The translations under genes and the position numbers were made by a program. Below are positions 1 to 8,073 of a stretch of 64,000 bases of DNA, piece by piece (position 1 is the stretch's first letter; the number at the start of each line of letters is the position of its first letter). The notes below the pieces were generated by a model. It saw only the letters and a program-made list of their open reading frames with translations. It was not told the DNA's origin and did not search any database. The DNA comes from Micromonospora carbonacea (GTDB lineage Bacteria > Actinomycetota > Actinomycetes > Mycobacteriales > Micromonosporaceae): contig NZ_JACHMZ010000001.1 of the NCBI RefSeq assembly GCF_014205165.1, positions 5,438,501 to 5,502,500 of the forward strand. The letters are read 5' to 3'.

Positions 1-129
1 GACCGTGCCCGGCTCCGGGCGGTCAGGCTTGATCCCTCCGCCGGTCACGGTCGGCCCCGGCCGTCGGTGGTCACCCGGGTCGCGGGCCGCGAAGGCCAGT
101 CGGCACCGCCGCCCCGCGCCTGATCGCCC

Positions 130-192
130 CGCCATGTCGGTGACACGGCGGTATCCCATCCCCTCCGACCCCGCCATGTCGCCGACATGGCG
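130..192. repeat. Pair of CATGTCG/CGACATG dyads
   Basis: Two related inverted repeats lie in the otherwise empty leftmost 296 bp, downstream of ctaD. The right copy has perfect 10-bp arms CGCCATGTCG (172-181) and CGACATGGCG (183-192) around one base. The left copy has 9-bp arms with one mismatch (130-138, 142-150). A third relative occurs at 23245-23260. I see no gene in 1-296. Role unknown; a dispersed palindrome or a terminator-like element is possible. Confidence 0.5.
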
Positions 193-296
193 AGCAACCC
201 AACCGAGCAACCCAACCGGGCGGGCTGGCCCAGGGCGGCGACGGGCGCCGCGCCCCGGGTGGGGTGCGGCGCCCGTCGTACGGGTTGACCGGCGGC

Positions 297-2054
297 TCAG
301 CGCTGGTCGACGTTGCCCGCCTTGTCCTCCTGGTAGCTGGCACCGTTGTCGGACTCGCTGGTCAGCGGCTTCGAGCCGCCCTCGGGCGGGCCGGCGAGGC
401 TCTGGCCGGCGGCCAGCTCGGGGAACTTCGCGTCGAACGCGGGGCGCTCGGAGCGGATCCGGGGCATCCGGTCGAAGTTGCGCAGCGGGGGCGGCGAGCT
501 GGTCGCCCACTCCAGCGAGTTGCCGTGGCCCCACGGGTCGTCGACCTCGACCACCGGGCCGGTCTTGTACGACTTCCAGCAGTTCCAGATGAACGGCAGG
601 GTCGAGATGCCGGTGATGAACGCCCCGATCGTGGAGATCATGTTGAGCGTGGTGAAGCCGTCGCCGGGCAGGTAGTCGACGTACCGGCGGGGCATGCCCT
701 CGTTGCCCAGCCAGTGCTGCACCAGGAACGTGGTGTGGAAGCCGATCATGGTCAGCCAGAAGTGGATCTTGCCCAGCCGCTCGTCGAGCATCCGGCCGAA
801 CATCTTCGGGAACCAGAAGTAGATGCCGGCGAAGACGGCGAACACGATCGTGCCGAACAGCACGTAGTGGAAGTGCGCCACCACGAAGTACGAGTCGTGC
901 ACGTGGAAGTCCAGCGGCGGGCTGGCCAGGATCACGCCGGTGAGGCCGCCGAAGAGGAAGGTCACCAGGAAGCCGATGGCGAAGAGCATCGGCGTCTCGA
1001 AGGTGATCTGGCCCCGCCACATGGTGCCGATCCAGTTGAAGAACTTCATGCCGGTCGGCACGGCGATCAGGTAGCTCAGGAAGCTGAAGAACGGCAGCAG
1101 CACCTGGCCGGTGGAGAACATGTGGTGCGCCCAGACGCTCATCGACAAGGCGGCGATGGCGATGGTCGCGGCGACCAGCCCCTTGTAGCCGAAGATCGGC
1201 TTGCGGGAGAAGACCGGGATGACCTCGGTGATGATGCCGAAGAACGGCAGCGCGATGATGTACACCTCGGGGTGGCCGAAGAACCAGAAGAGGTGCTGCC
1301 AGAGCATCGGGCCGCCGGTGGCCGGGTCGTAGACGTGCGCGCCGAGCAGCCGGTCTGCGGCGAGCGCGAAGAGCGCGGCGGCCAGCAGCGGGAAGATCAG
1401 GATCGCCAGCAGGCTGGTGACCAGCATGTTCCAGGTGAAGATCGGCATCCGGAACATCGTCATGCCGGGGGCGCGCAGGGTCAGGATCGTGGTGATCAGG
1501 TTGACCGCGCCGAGGATGGTGCCCAGACCGGAGATGGCCAGGCCGACGACCCACATGTTCGCGCCGACGCCCGGCGAGTGCTCGGCGGTGCTCAGCGGGG
1601 TGTACGCGGTCCAGCCGAAGTCGGCCGCGCCGCCCGGGGTGAGGAACCCGGCGGTCGCCATCGTGCCGCCGAACAGGTAGAGCCAGTACGCGAAGGAGTT
1701 CAGCCGGGGGAACGACACGTCCGGGGCGCCGATCTGCAGCGGCACCACGTAGTTCGCGAAGGCGAACACGATCGGCGTCGCGAAGAACAGCAGCATGATC
1801 GTGCCGTGCATCGTGAACAGCTGGTTGTACTGCTCCGGCGACAGGAACTGCAGCCCCGGGCGGGCCAGCTCGGCCCGCATGATCAGCGCCATCAGGCCAC
1901 CGATCATGAAGAACGCGAACGCGGTGACCATGTACATGATCCCGATCTGCTTCGCGTCCGTGGTGCGCAGCAGCCGCGCGATTGCCGACCCCTTGACCGG
2001 CTCTCGGACCGGCCAGGGCCGGGTCACGACCGGCTTGGGTGCGACGGTGGTCAC
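297..2054 (-). CDS. ctaD: Cytochrome c oxidase subunit I
   Basis: Catalytic haem-copper subunit of the aa3-type terminal oxidase, which reduces O2 to water and pumps protons in the plasma membrane. At 585 aa it is full length for the actinobacterial family, with about 12 membrane segments. Family ligands are visible: haem a His83 (TMHGT) and His396, CuB ligand His261 with the cross-linked Tyr265 (HPEVY), the His310-His311 pair, and the haem a3 ligand His394 (AHFHY). The C-terminal 60 residues are a hydrophilic tail typical of actinobacteria. The gene stands alone here: ctaC/ctaE/ctaF are not in the window. Identification is secure. Confidence 0.98.
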   Translation of the reverse strand: MTTVAPKPVVTRPWPVREPVKGSAIARLLRTTDAKQIGIMYMVTAFAFFMIGGLMALIMRAELARPGLQFLSPEQYNQLFTMHGTIMLLFFATPIVFAFANYVVPLQIGAPDVSFPRLNSFAYWLYLFGGTMATAGFLTPGGAADFGWTAYTPLSTAEHSPGVGANMWVVGLAISGLGTILGAVNLITTILTLRAPGMTMFRMPIFTWNMLVTSLLAILIFPLLAAALFALAADRLLGAHVYDPATGGPMLWQHLFWFFGHPEVYIIALPFFGIITEVIPVFSRKPIFGYKGLVAATIAIAALSMSVWAHHMFSTGQVLLPFFSFLSYLIAVPTGMKFFNWIGTMWRGQITFETPMLFAIGFLVTFLFGGLTGVILASPPLDFHVHDSYFVVAHFHYVLFGTIVFAVFAGIYFWFPKMFGRMLDERLGKIHFWLTMIGFHTTFLVQHWLGNEGMPRRYVDYLPGDGFTTLNMISTIGAFITGISTLPFIWNCWKSYKTGPVVEVDDPWGHGNSLEWATSSPPPLRNFDRMPRIRSERPAFDAKFPELAAGQSLAGPPEGGSKPLTSESDNGASYQEDKAGNVDQR

Positions 2055-2311
2055 GAGTGGCCTCCGGTTCTGGGTTGTCCCGCTGGCACGCCCTGGTTAT
2101 CTGCGAGCCGTCATCCGCAAGGAGGATAGTCCCCGGCAGGTGGGGGTGCCGCGTGGGGTGGCCGGCTACGATCACGCCCCGTTCGCACGCGCTCGCGCCG
2201 GCGCGAGCGACGGCCCGCGCGCCCGTCGTCGGCGTCAGGGCCGATGCGGCGGGCGGCCGACACGCGGGCGCGACCGACCGCCCCGCGCGCCGGGGCGACC
2301 GACGACCCCGC

Positions 2312-3418
2312 TCACACCGGCTTGACCAGCAACCCGTAGTGCGCGCCGAAGATCTCCGCCCCGCGCCGACGCAGGAACGGGTCGCGCAGGGCCGGCGGCA
2401 CGTCGCGGGTGCGGTTGCGGTCCCGGGTCCGGTCCCGCACCCACTGGGTACGCGGGCGACGGCGGCTCTCGTACGCGACCAGGGCCTCCTCGACGGTATC
2501 GGTGGAGGTCAGCGACTCGGCCAGCACCACGGCGTCCTCCAGGGCCATGGCGGTGCCCTGGGACAGGGTCGGCGCGGTGGCGTGCGCGGCGTCGCCGACG
2601 AGCAGCACCCGCCCCCGGGACCACCGGCCCAGCTCGACCTCCTCGGTGACGCCGACGTGCACCTGCTCCAGCGCGTCGAGGACCTCGGGCACCGGGCCGG
2701 CGTACGCGCCGAACAGCTCGGTCAGCCGCGCGACGGGGTCGGCAGGGGCCACGGTGCCCACTTCGTCGGCGTAGCAGTAGAGCCGGCCGGCCCCGAGCGG
2801 CACGACGAGGAAGCCGGCCTGCTGGCCGAGCAGCGCGGTCCACTCGTCGACCGGCGGGCCGCCCCGGACGACGCCCCGGTAGACGACGTGCCCGGCCGGG
2901 CGGGGCGCCCCGCCGAGCGCGGCCAGGGCGCGCACGGCCGAGCGGGGACCGTCGGCGCCGATCACCAGGTCGTACTCGGCGGTGGCGCCGTCGGCGAAGG
3001 TGATGCCGACGGCGGCCGGCAGCAGCTCGACCTCCCGCACCTCGACGCAGTGGCGGACCTCGCCGCCGGCGCCGGTGAGCAGCACCCGGTGCAGTTCCGA
3101 CCAGGGCAGCGCGCGGCACTCGCCGACGTCCGCCCAGAGCGACCCCAGGTCGACCTCGCAGAGCGGGTCGCCGGCGGCGTCGAGGAAGCACTGCCGGCGG
3201 ATGATCTGCCCGAGGGGGCGCACGGGGCCGTCGAGGTCGAGTCCGCGCAGGGCGCGGGCCGCGTTGCCGGGCAGGTAGAGGCCGGTGTCGACGAGGGCCG
3301 ACGCGGGCAGGCGCTCGGTGACGTCGGGCCGGAGACCCACCCTCCGCAGTGCCCGGGCCACGGCCAGACCGGCGATGCCCGCGCCGACGACGAGGATGCG
3401 CAGGGGGGAGCCACCCAT
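2312..3418 (-). CDS. FAD-dependent aromatic-type monooxygenase
   Basis: A 368-aa class A flavoprotein monooxygenase of the PHBH/UbiH type, predicted to use NAD(P)H and O2 to hydroxylate an unidentified substrate. Visible motifs are the N-terminal dinucleotide fold VVGAGIAGLAVA (about 10-21), the DG motif LVIGADGPRSAV in the middle, and the FAD ribose-binding LLVGDAAHATAP near 285. It is divergent from the IclR-family regulator, separated by about 230 bp. This is a common arrangement for a regulator and its catabolic target, so control by that regulator is a reasonable inference. Substrate cannot be told from sequence. Confidence 0.85.
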   Translation of the reverse strand: MGGSPLRILVVGAGIAGLAVARALRRVGLRPDVTERLPASALVDTGLYLPGNAARALRGLDLDGPVRPLGQIIRRQCFLDAAGDPLCEVDLGSLWADVGECRALPWSELHRVLLTGAGGEVRHCVEVREVELLPAAVGITFADGATAEYDLVIGADGPRSAVRALAALGGAPRPAGHVVYRGVVRGGPPVDEWTALLGQQAGFLVVPLGAGRLYCYADEVGTVAPADPVARLTELFGAYAGPVPEVLDALEQVHVGVTEEVELGRWSRGRVLLVGDAAHATAPTLSQGTAMALEDAVVLAESLTSTDTVEEALVAYESRRRPRTQWVRDRTRDRNRTRDVPPALRDPFLRRRGAEIFGAHYGLLVKPV

Positions 3419-3634
3419 CGTGGTGTACGCCTCCGGGGGGTAGCGGCACGCGTTGGAGGCAAGACACTACTCGGTGCGATCGACGCACGCCAGGGCCGTT
3501 CGTCTCGGGCGGGTCGACCCTCGACGGGTTGCGTCGATCGCCGGGGGACGCCCCACGGGTCGGCCGGGCGGGCGAAAAAGTTGTTCCGCGAGGTGAACTC
3601 CGTTCCGCCGGTGGGCCGATCCATCGACGACCGC

Positions 3635-3640
3635 TAAAGT
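3635..3640 (+). promoter_or_regulatory. Leaderless -10 box of the IclR gene
   Basis: TAAAGT lies exactly 7 nt before GTG at 3648, and no Shine-Dalgarno sequence is present. This is the spacing expected when transcription begins at the start codon. Confidence 0.5.
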
Positions 3641-3647
3641 GTTCCGG

Positions 3648-4469
3648 GTGACGGCGGGCGACGCGCACCGGGCGGTGAAGTCGGCCGGTCGCGCGCTTGA
3701 CGTGCTGGAGGCCCTCGCGGCGGCCGGCGGCCCGCGCCCGCTGGGCGAGTTGAGCCGGGCGCTCGGCATCCCCAAGAGCAGCCTGCACGCGCTCCTGCGC
3801 ACCCTGCTGGCGCGGGGCTGGGTGGAGACGGACGACGGCGGCGGCCGGTTCGCGCTCGGCCTGCGGGCCCTGGAGGTCGGTGCGGCCTACCTGGGGCGCG
3901 ACGGCGCGACGGGCCTGCTGGGCGGCGTGCTCGACCGGCTGGCGGCCCGGTTCGCCGAGACCGCGCAGCTGTTCCGCCTCGACGGCGGGTCGGTGGTGCT
4001 GCTGGCCCGGCGGGAGTCGCCGCACGCGCTGCGCGCGTACCACCCGGTCGGCTGCCGGCTGCCGGCGCACGCCACGGCGGCGGGCCGGGCGCTGCTGGCC
4101 CAGCGGCCGGACGACGCGGTGGACCGGCTGCTGAGCTGGCCGCTGCCGGCCCGGACGGCGAGCACGGCGACGGGGCCGGCGTGGCTGCGCGCCGAGCTGG
4201 CGGCGGTACGCGAACGGGGCTGGGCGGCGGAGGCGCAGGAGTGCGACCCGGGGCTGGCGGCGGTCGCGGTGGCGGTGCCGCTGCGGCGGCCGGCGACGGA
4301 GGCGATCGCGCTCTGCGCGCCGGTGGCGCGGCTGGGGCCGCAGACCCGGGCGCAGATGGCCGCCGCGCTGGTCGAGGCGGCCGGGCGGGTGGGCGCGGGG
4401 CGCTGGCTGCTGGCCGGGGATTCGTGGCCGCCGTTCGACGGGCCGAACGCCGACTCCCCGCTAGCTTAA
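3648..4469 (+). CDS. IclR family transcriptional regulator
   Basis: A 273-aa regulator with an N-terminal winged helix-turn-helix (about residues 8-65, with LGELSRALGIPKSSLHALL as the recognition region) and a C-terminal IclR effector-binding domain (about 80-250). The GTG at 3648 was preferred over GTG 3639 because TAAAGT sits 7 nt upstream, giving a leaderless transcript. The regulator is divergent from the FAD monooxygenase gene and probably controls it, itself, or both. It ends 130 bp before the endoglucanase gene, which has its own operator, so a role there is less likely. Confidence 0.9.
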   Translation: MTAGDAHRAVKSAGRALDVLEALAAAGGPRPLGELSRALGIPKSSLHALLRTLLARGWVETDDGGGRFALGLRALEVGAAYLGRDGATGLLGGVLDRLAARFAETAQLFRLDGGSVVLLARRESPHALRAYHPVGCRLPAHATAAGRALLAQRPDDAVDRLLSWPLPARTASTATGPAWLRAELAAVRERGWAAEAQECDPGLAAVAVAVPLRRPATEAIALCAPVARLGPQTRAQMAAALVEAAGRVGAGRWLLAGDSWPPFDGPNADSPLA

Positions 4470-4491
4470 CCGTTTCATTTGCGCAACGGTT
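4468..4491. promoter_or_regulatory. AACCGTT/AACGGTT dyad before the GH12 gene
   Basis: Inverted arms AACCGTT (4468-4474) and AACGGTT (4485-4491) overlap the end of the IclR gene, within an AT-rich patch that probably holds the GH12 promoter. It could be a second LacI-type half-site pair or a weak terminator. No direct evidence separates these. Confidence 0.3.
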
Positions 4492-4519
4492 TCAAACATG
4501 TAAATGTGTCGGCGGAGCG

Positions 4520-4533
4520 TGGGAGCGCTCCCG
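4520..4533. promoter_or_regulatory. CebR-type operator upstream of endoglucanase
   Basis: TGGGAGCGCTCCCG matches the actinobacterial CebR operator TGGGAGCGCTCCCA at 13 of 14 positions. It lies 69 bp before the endoglucanase start. In Streptomyces, CebR is a LacI-family repressor released by cellobiose/cellotriose, so cello-oligosaccharide induction is inferred. The regulator gene itself is not in the window. Confidence 0.85.
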
Positions 4534-4601
4534 CACCCACCTACCGACCACACCGCACCCCGACCCGTCCCGAGCGTTTCGCCGTCGCAGCAAGGAGCAT
4601 C

Positions 4602-5720
4602 ATGAAGCGTCCACTCCGCGCCCTCGCGGCCGCCGGCCTCCTCGCGGCCGCCTCGATCGTCGCCGTCGCCGTCGGCGGCACGGCCTCCGCCGACACCCAG
4701 ATCTGCGAGCAGTTCGGCTCGACGGTCATCGGCGGCAAGTACGTCGTGCAGAACAACCGCTGGGGCACCACCGCCCAGCAGTGCATCAACGCCACCAGCA
4801 CGGGCTTCGAGATCACCACCCTCAACGGCAGCAGCCCGACCAACGGCGCGCCGACCGCGTACCCGTCGATCTTCGTCGGCTGCCACTACACGAACTGCTC
4901 GCCGGGGACCAACCTGCCGGTGCAGGTCAGCCAGATCAGCAGCGCCCCCGGCAGCATCAACTACCGCTACGTCAGCGGGGCCATCTACAACGCCTCGTAC
5001 GACATCTGGCTCGACCCGAGCCCCAAGCGGGACGGGGTGAACCAGATGGAGATCATGATCTGGCTCAACCGGCAGGGCCCGATCCAGCCGATCGGCTCCC
5101 CGGTGGGCAACGCCAACATCGCCGGCCGCAACTGGGAGGTCTGGCGCGGCAACAACGGCGGCAACAACGTGATCTCCTACGTCGCGTCGTCGGCGATCCC
5201 CAGCCTGAGCTTCGACGTGCTGCACTTCATCAACGACACCCGCAACCGCGGGGCGATCACCAACTCCTGGTACCTGACCAGCATCCAGGCCGGCTTCGAG
5301 CCCTGGCAGGGCGGCGCCGGGCTGGCCGTGACGAACTTCTCGCAGAGCGTCAACACCGGCGGCACCCCACCCACCACCAACCCGACCCCGCCCCCGGGCA
5401 CCGGCGCCTGCGCGGTGAAGTACACGGCCAACTCGTGGAACAACGGCTTCACCGCCGACGTGCAGATCACCAACACGGGCACGGCGACGCTCAACGGCTG
5501 GACGCTGAACTACAACCTGCCGGGCGGCCAGCAGATCACCGGCTCGTGGAACGCCACCGTGTCCCAGAGCGGCTCGGCCGTGACGGCGCGCAACATCAGC
5601 CACAACGGCACGCTCGCCCCGGGCGGCACGGCCAGCTTCGGCTACCAGGGCACGCTGAGCGGCGCGTACTCGTCGCCGAGCAGCTTCACCCTCAACGGCA
5701 TGACCTGCACCCGCTCCTGA
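4602..5720 (+). CDS. Secreted GH12 endoglucanase with CBM2
   Basis: A 372-aa secreted cellulase. A signal peptide occupies residues 1-30, with likely cleavage at TASA-DTQ. The GH12 catalytic domain spans about 33-250, with the nucleophile glutamate in QMEIMIW (Glu150) and the acid/base glutamate in GFEPW (Glu233). A Thr/Pro linker (about 253-267) leads to a cellulose-binding CBM2 module (about 269-370, Cys-bounded). The enzyme should cleave internal beta-1,4-glucan bonds outside the cell. ATG 4602 has GGAG 8 nt upstream and begins the signal peptide. A CebR box in the promoter ties expression to cellulose breakdown products. A strong hairpin follows the stop. Confidence 0.95.
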   Translation: MKRPLRALAAAGLLAAASIVAVAVGGTASADTQICEQFGSTVIGGKYVVQNNRWGTTAQQCINATSTGFEITTLNGSSPTNGAPTAYPSIFVGCHYTNCSPGTNLPVQVSQISSAPGSINYRYVSGAIYNASYDIWLDPSPKRDGVNQMEIMIWLNRQGPIQPIGSPVGNANIAGRNWEVWRGNNGGNNVISYVASSAIPSLSFDVLHFINDTRNRGAITNSWYLTSIQAGFEPWQGGAGLAVTNFSQSVNTGGTPPTTNPTPPPGTGACAVKYTANSWNNGFTADVQITNTGTATLNGWTLNYNLPGGQQITGSWNATVSQSGSAVTARNISHNGTLAPGGTASFGYQGTLSGAYSSPSSFTLNGMTCTRS

Positions 5721-5731
5721 CCACCACCGCA

Positions 5732-5768
5732 GGCGCGGGGGCGGCCCGGTCCGGGCCGCCCCCGCGCC
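5732..5768. terminator. Perfect 18-bp stem after GH12 gene
   Basis: Arms at 5732-5749 and 5751-5768 are fully complementary with a single unpaired base between them. The hairpin lies between the convergent ends of the GH12 gene and the aldo/keto reductase gene, so it probably serves both strands. There is no T-tract, as is usual in actinobacteria. Confidence 0.8.
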
Positions 5769-5777
5769 GCGTGCAGG

Positions 5778-6563
5778 TCAGCCGCCGAGGGCGTCGATGT
5801 CGTGCATCTCCTCGGCGGTCAGCGAGAATCCCCAGATGTCGGCGTTGGCGCGGATCCGCTCCGGGGTGACCGACTTCGGGATCACCACGATCCCGTGGTC
5901 GACGTGCCAGCGCAGCACCACCTGGGCCGGCGACACGTCGTGCGCGGCGGCGATCCGGGTCAGCACCGGGTCGGACAGGTCGGTGGACTTGAACGGGCTG
6001 TACCCCTCCAGCACCACGCCCCGGTCCCGGTGCTCGGCGTGCCGCCGCCGGTCGTACAGCGCGGGACCCCAGCGGATCTGGTTGACCGCCGGGACCTCCC
6101 CGGTGGCCTGGATCAGCTCGTCGAGCTGGCCGGTGCCGTAGTTGCTCACCCCGACGGCGCGGGTCAGGCCCTCGTCCCGCGCGGCGAGCAGCTCCCGCCA
6201 CACCGGGATGCTGTCCGACGCCGCCGACGGCGGCCAGTGGATCAGCCAGAGGTCGACGTGGTCGAGGCCCAGGGCACGCAGGCTGGCCTCGATCGTCTCG
6301 CGCTCCCGGCCCACCCGGTCGGGCGGCAGCTTCGTGGTGACGAAGACGTCCTCCCGGCGCAGTCCGCTGTCGCGGACCGCCCGGCCCACCTCCGCCTCGT
6401 TGCCGTACATGGTGGCGGTGTCGACGTGCCGGTAGCCGGCGTCGAGGGCCGCGAGCACCGCCGCGTGCCCGGCCTCGCCGGTGGCCTGCCAGGTGCCGAA
6501 GCCGAGCAGCGGCATCCGCACGTCGCCGGGGAGCAGCACGGTGGGCTGGTCGAGAGTGTCCAT
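5778..6563 (-). CDS. Aldo/keto reductase
   Basis: A 261-aa cytosolic NADPH-dependent carbonyl reductase with a TIM-barrel fold. AKR signatures are present: GYRHVDTATMYGNEAEVG carrying the catalytic Asp and Tyr, the Lys in VFVTTKL, and the His in LWLIHWP. Near the C-terminus VIPKSVTPERI is the cofactor-binding stretch. ATG 6563 is chosen because homology begins just after it; longer in-frame readings add only low-complexity sequence. A second family member lies at 24779-25630. The substrate is unknown. Confidence 0.92.
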   Translation of the reverse strand: MDTLDQPTVLLPGDVRMPLLGFGTWQATGEAGHAAVLAALDAGYRHVDTATMYGNEAEVGRAVRDSGLRREDVFVTTKLPPDRVGRERETIEASLRALGLDHVDLWLIHWPPSAASDSIPVWRELLAARDEGLTRAVGVSNYGTGQLDELIQATGEVPAVNQIRWGPALYDRRRHAEHRDRGVVLEGYSPFKSTDLSDPVLTRIAAAHDVSPAQVVLRWHVDHGIVVIPKSVTPERIRANADIWGFSLTAEEMHDIDALGG

Positions 6564-6772
6564 GGCCGCTGTCGTACCCCTGATCGCGCCGGCCATGCCC
6601 GCCGCGGCACGCACGCCGCACGGCGCCCGCCTGCGCGACCGCCCGGTTCGGCGCAGAATGCGGGGGTGGCCGACCGCCTGGAGGAGCACCGCCGCCCTCC
6701 ACCTCTGCGCCGGCGCGGCCACGACCACCGGCGTGACCTGAGAGCTCCGAGCCGAGGGCGGGAGAACCCACC

Positions 6773-7963
6773 GTGTACCTGACGCACCTGGAGTGCCCGC
6801 GCTGCGGGCGGGCGTACCCGGCCGCGGAGCCGCAGAACCTGTGCGCCTGCGGGTCGCCCCTGCTGGCCCGCTACGACCTCGCGGCCGTGGCCGCCGCGGT
6901 CACCCCGGAGCGGTTCGCGCTGCGCCCGGCCGACCTGTGGCGCTACCGGGAGCTGCTGCCCGTGGCCGACCCCCGGCACGTCACCACGCTGGGCGAGGGC
7001 TGGACGCCGCTGCTGCGCGCCCCGGCGTACGGGGCCCGGATCGGCATCCCCGACCTGATCGTCAAGGACGAGGGGCTCACCCCGACGGGGTCGTTCAAGG
7101 CGCGCGGCGCGGCGGTCGGCGTGAGCCGGGCCCGGGAGCTGGGCGTCCGGCGGATCGCCCTGCCGACCAACGGCAACGCGGGCGCGGCCTGGGCGACGTA
7201 CGCGGCCCGCGCCGGTCTCGCCGCGACCGTCGTGATGCCGCTGGACGCGCCGGCCATCTGCCGACGGGAGGTGCTGGCCGCCGGGGGCGACCTGCGGCTG
7301 GTCGACGGGCTGATCGGCGACGCCGGGCGGCACGTGGCCGCGCTCGTGGCGGCGGCCGGCGGCGCGGTCTTCGACGCCGGCACGCTGCGCGAGCCCTACC
7401 GGCTGGAGGGCAAGAAGACCATGGGGTACGAGATCGTCGAGCAGCTCGGCTGGCAGGTGCCGGACGTGATCGTCTACCCGACGGGCGGCGGGGTGGGGCT
7501 GATCGGCATCCACAAGGCCATGCAGGAGCTGCACGGGCTGGGCTGGATCACCGACCGGCCGCCCCGGCTGGTCGCCGTGCAGTCGACCGGCTGCGCGCCG
7601 ATCGTGCGCGCCTTCGCCGCCGGGGAGGACCGGGCGCGGCCGTGGGCCGACGCGCGCACCGTCGCGTACGGGATCACCGTGCCGGCACCGCTCGGCGACG
7701 AGCTGATTCTGGGCGCGCTGCGCGCCAGCGCCGGCACGGCGATCGCGGTGGACGACGCGGAGCTGCTGGCCGACCTGCGGCGCTTCGGCGTCGACGAGGG
7801 GCTGCTGCTCTGCCCGGAGGGGGCGGCCTGCCTGACCGCCGCCCGGCACCTGCGCGAGGGCGGCTGGATCCGGGCCGGGGAGCGGGTGGTGGTGCTCAAC
7901 ACGGGCGCCGGGCTGAAATACCCGGAGACGGTGGACGTCTCGGCGGTCCCGGTCGTGGCCTGA
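6773..7963 (+). CDS. thrC: Threonine synthase
   Basis: A 396-aa PLP enzyme predicted to convert O-phosphohomoserine to threonine and phosphate. An N-terminal zinc-ribbon-like segment (Cys8, Cys11, Cys24, Cys26) precedes the fold-type II catalytic core. The PLP lysine is Lys109 in PTGSFKARGA, and the phosphate-binding glycine loop is YPTGGGVGLIG. GTG 6773 has GGGAGAA about 8 nt upstream. The gene is not in a thrA-thrC-thrB cluster, so it may be a second copy, or another fold-type II lyase that kept the zinc-ribbon architecture. The reaction is known for the family but not proved here. Confidence 0.8.
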   Translation: MYLTHLECPRCGRAYPAAEPQNLCACGSPLLARYDLAAVAAAVTPERFALRPADLWRYRELLPVADPRHVTTLGEGWTPLLRAPAYGARIGIPDLIVKDEGLTPTGSFKARGAAVGVSRARELGVRRIALPTNGNAGAAWATYAARAGLAATVVMPLDAPAICRREVLAAGGDLRLVDGLIGDAGRHVAALVAAAGGAVFDAGTLREPYRLEGKKTMGYEIVEQLGWQVPDVIVYPTGGGVGLIGIHKAMQELHGLGWITDRPPRLVAVQSTGCAPIVRAFAAGEDRARPWADARTVAYGITVPAPLGDELILGALRASAGTAIAVDDAELLADLRRFGVDEGLLLCPEGAACLTAARHLREGGWIRAGERVVVLNTGAGLKYPETVDVSAVPVVA

Positions 7964-7980
7964 CGCCGACCCGCCTTGGT

Positions 7981-8034
7981 GCAAGGAAGGGCCCCTTGTT
8001 AACGCTTTCGGTATAGGAAGGGCCCCTTCCTAAC
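7981..8034. repeat. 54-bp dispersed repeat, copy 1
   Basis: Contains two GGGCCC-centred short palindromes (7984-7998 and 8015-8031) separated by a GTTAACGC segment. A copy of exactly the same length, matching at 49 of 54 positions and in the same orientation, lies at 63205-63258. Here it sits just after the threonine synthase gene, between converging genes, where it could act as a terminator. Confidence 0.75.
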
Positions 8035-8073
8035 ACGCCGCGGCCGGGCGGCCGACCCGCCGGGCGCGGCGGG

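Noticed and set aside
264..2129. Long plus-strand open frame (621 codons) opposite ctaD
   Set aside because: It is the antisense shadow of the well-conserved ctaD; composition is Arg/Gly/Val/Asp-rich with no domain signature.
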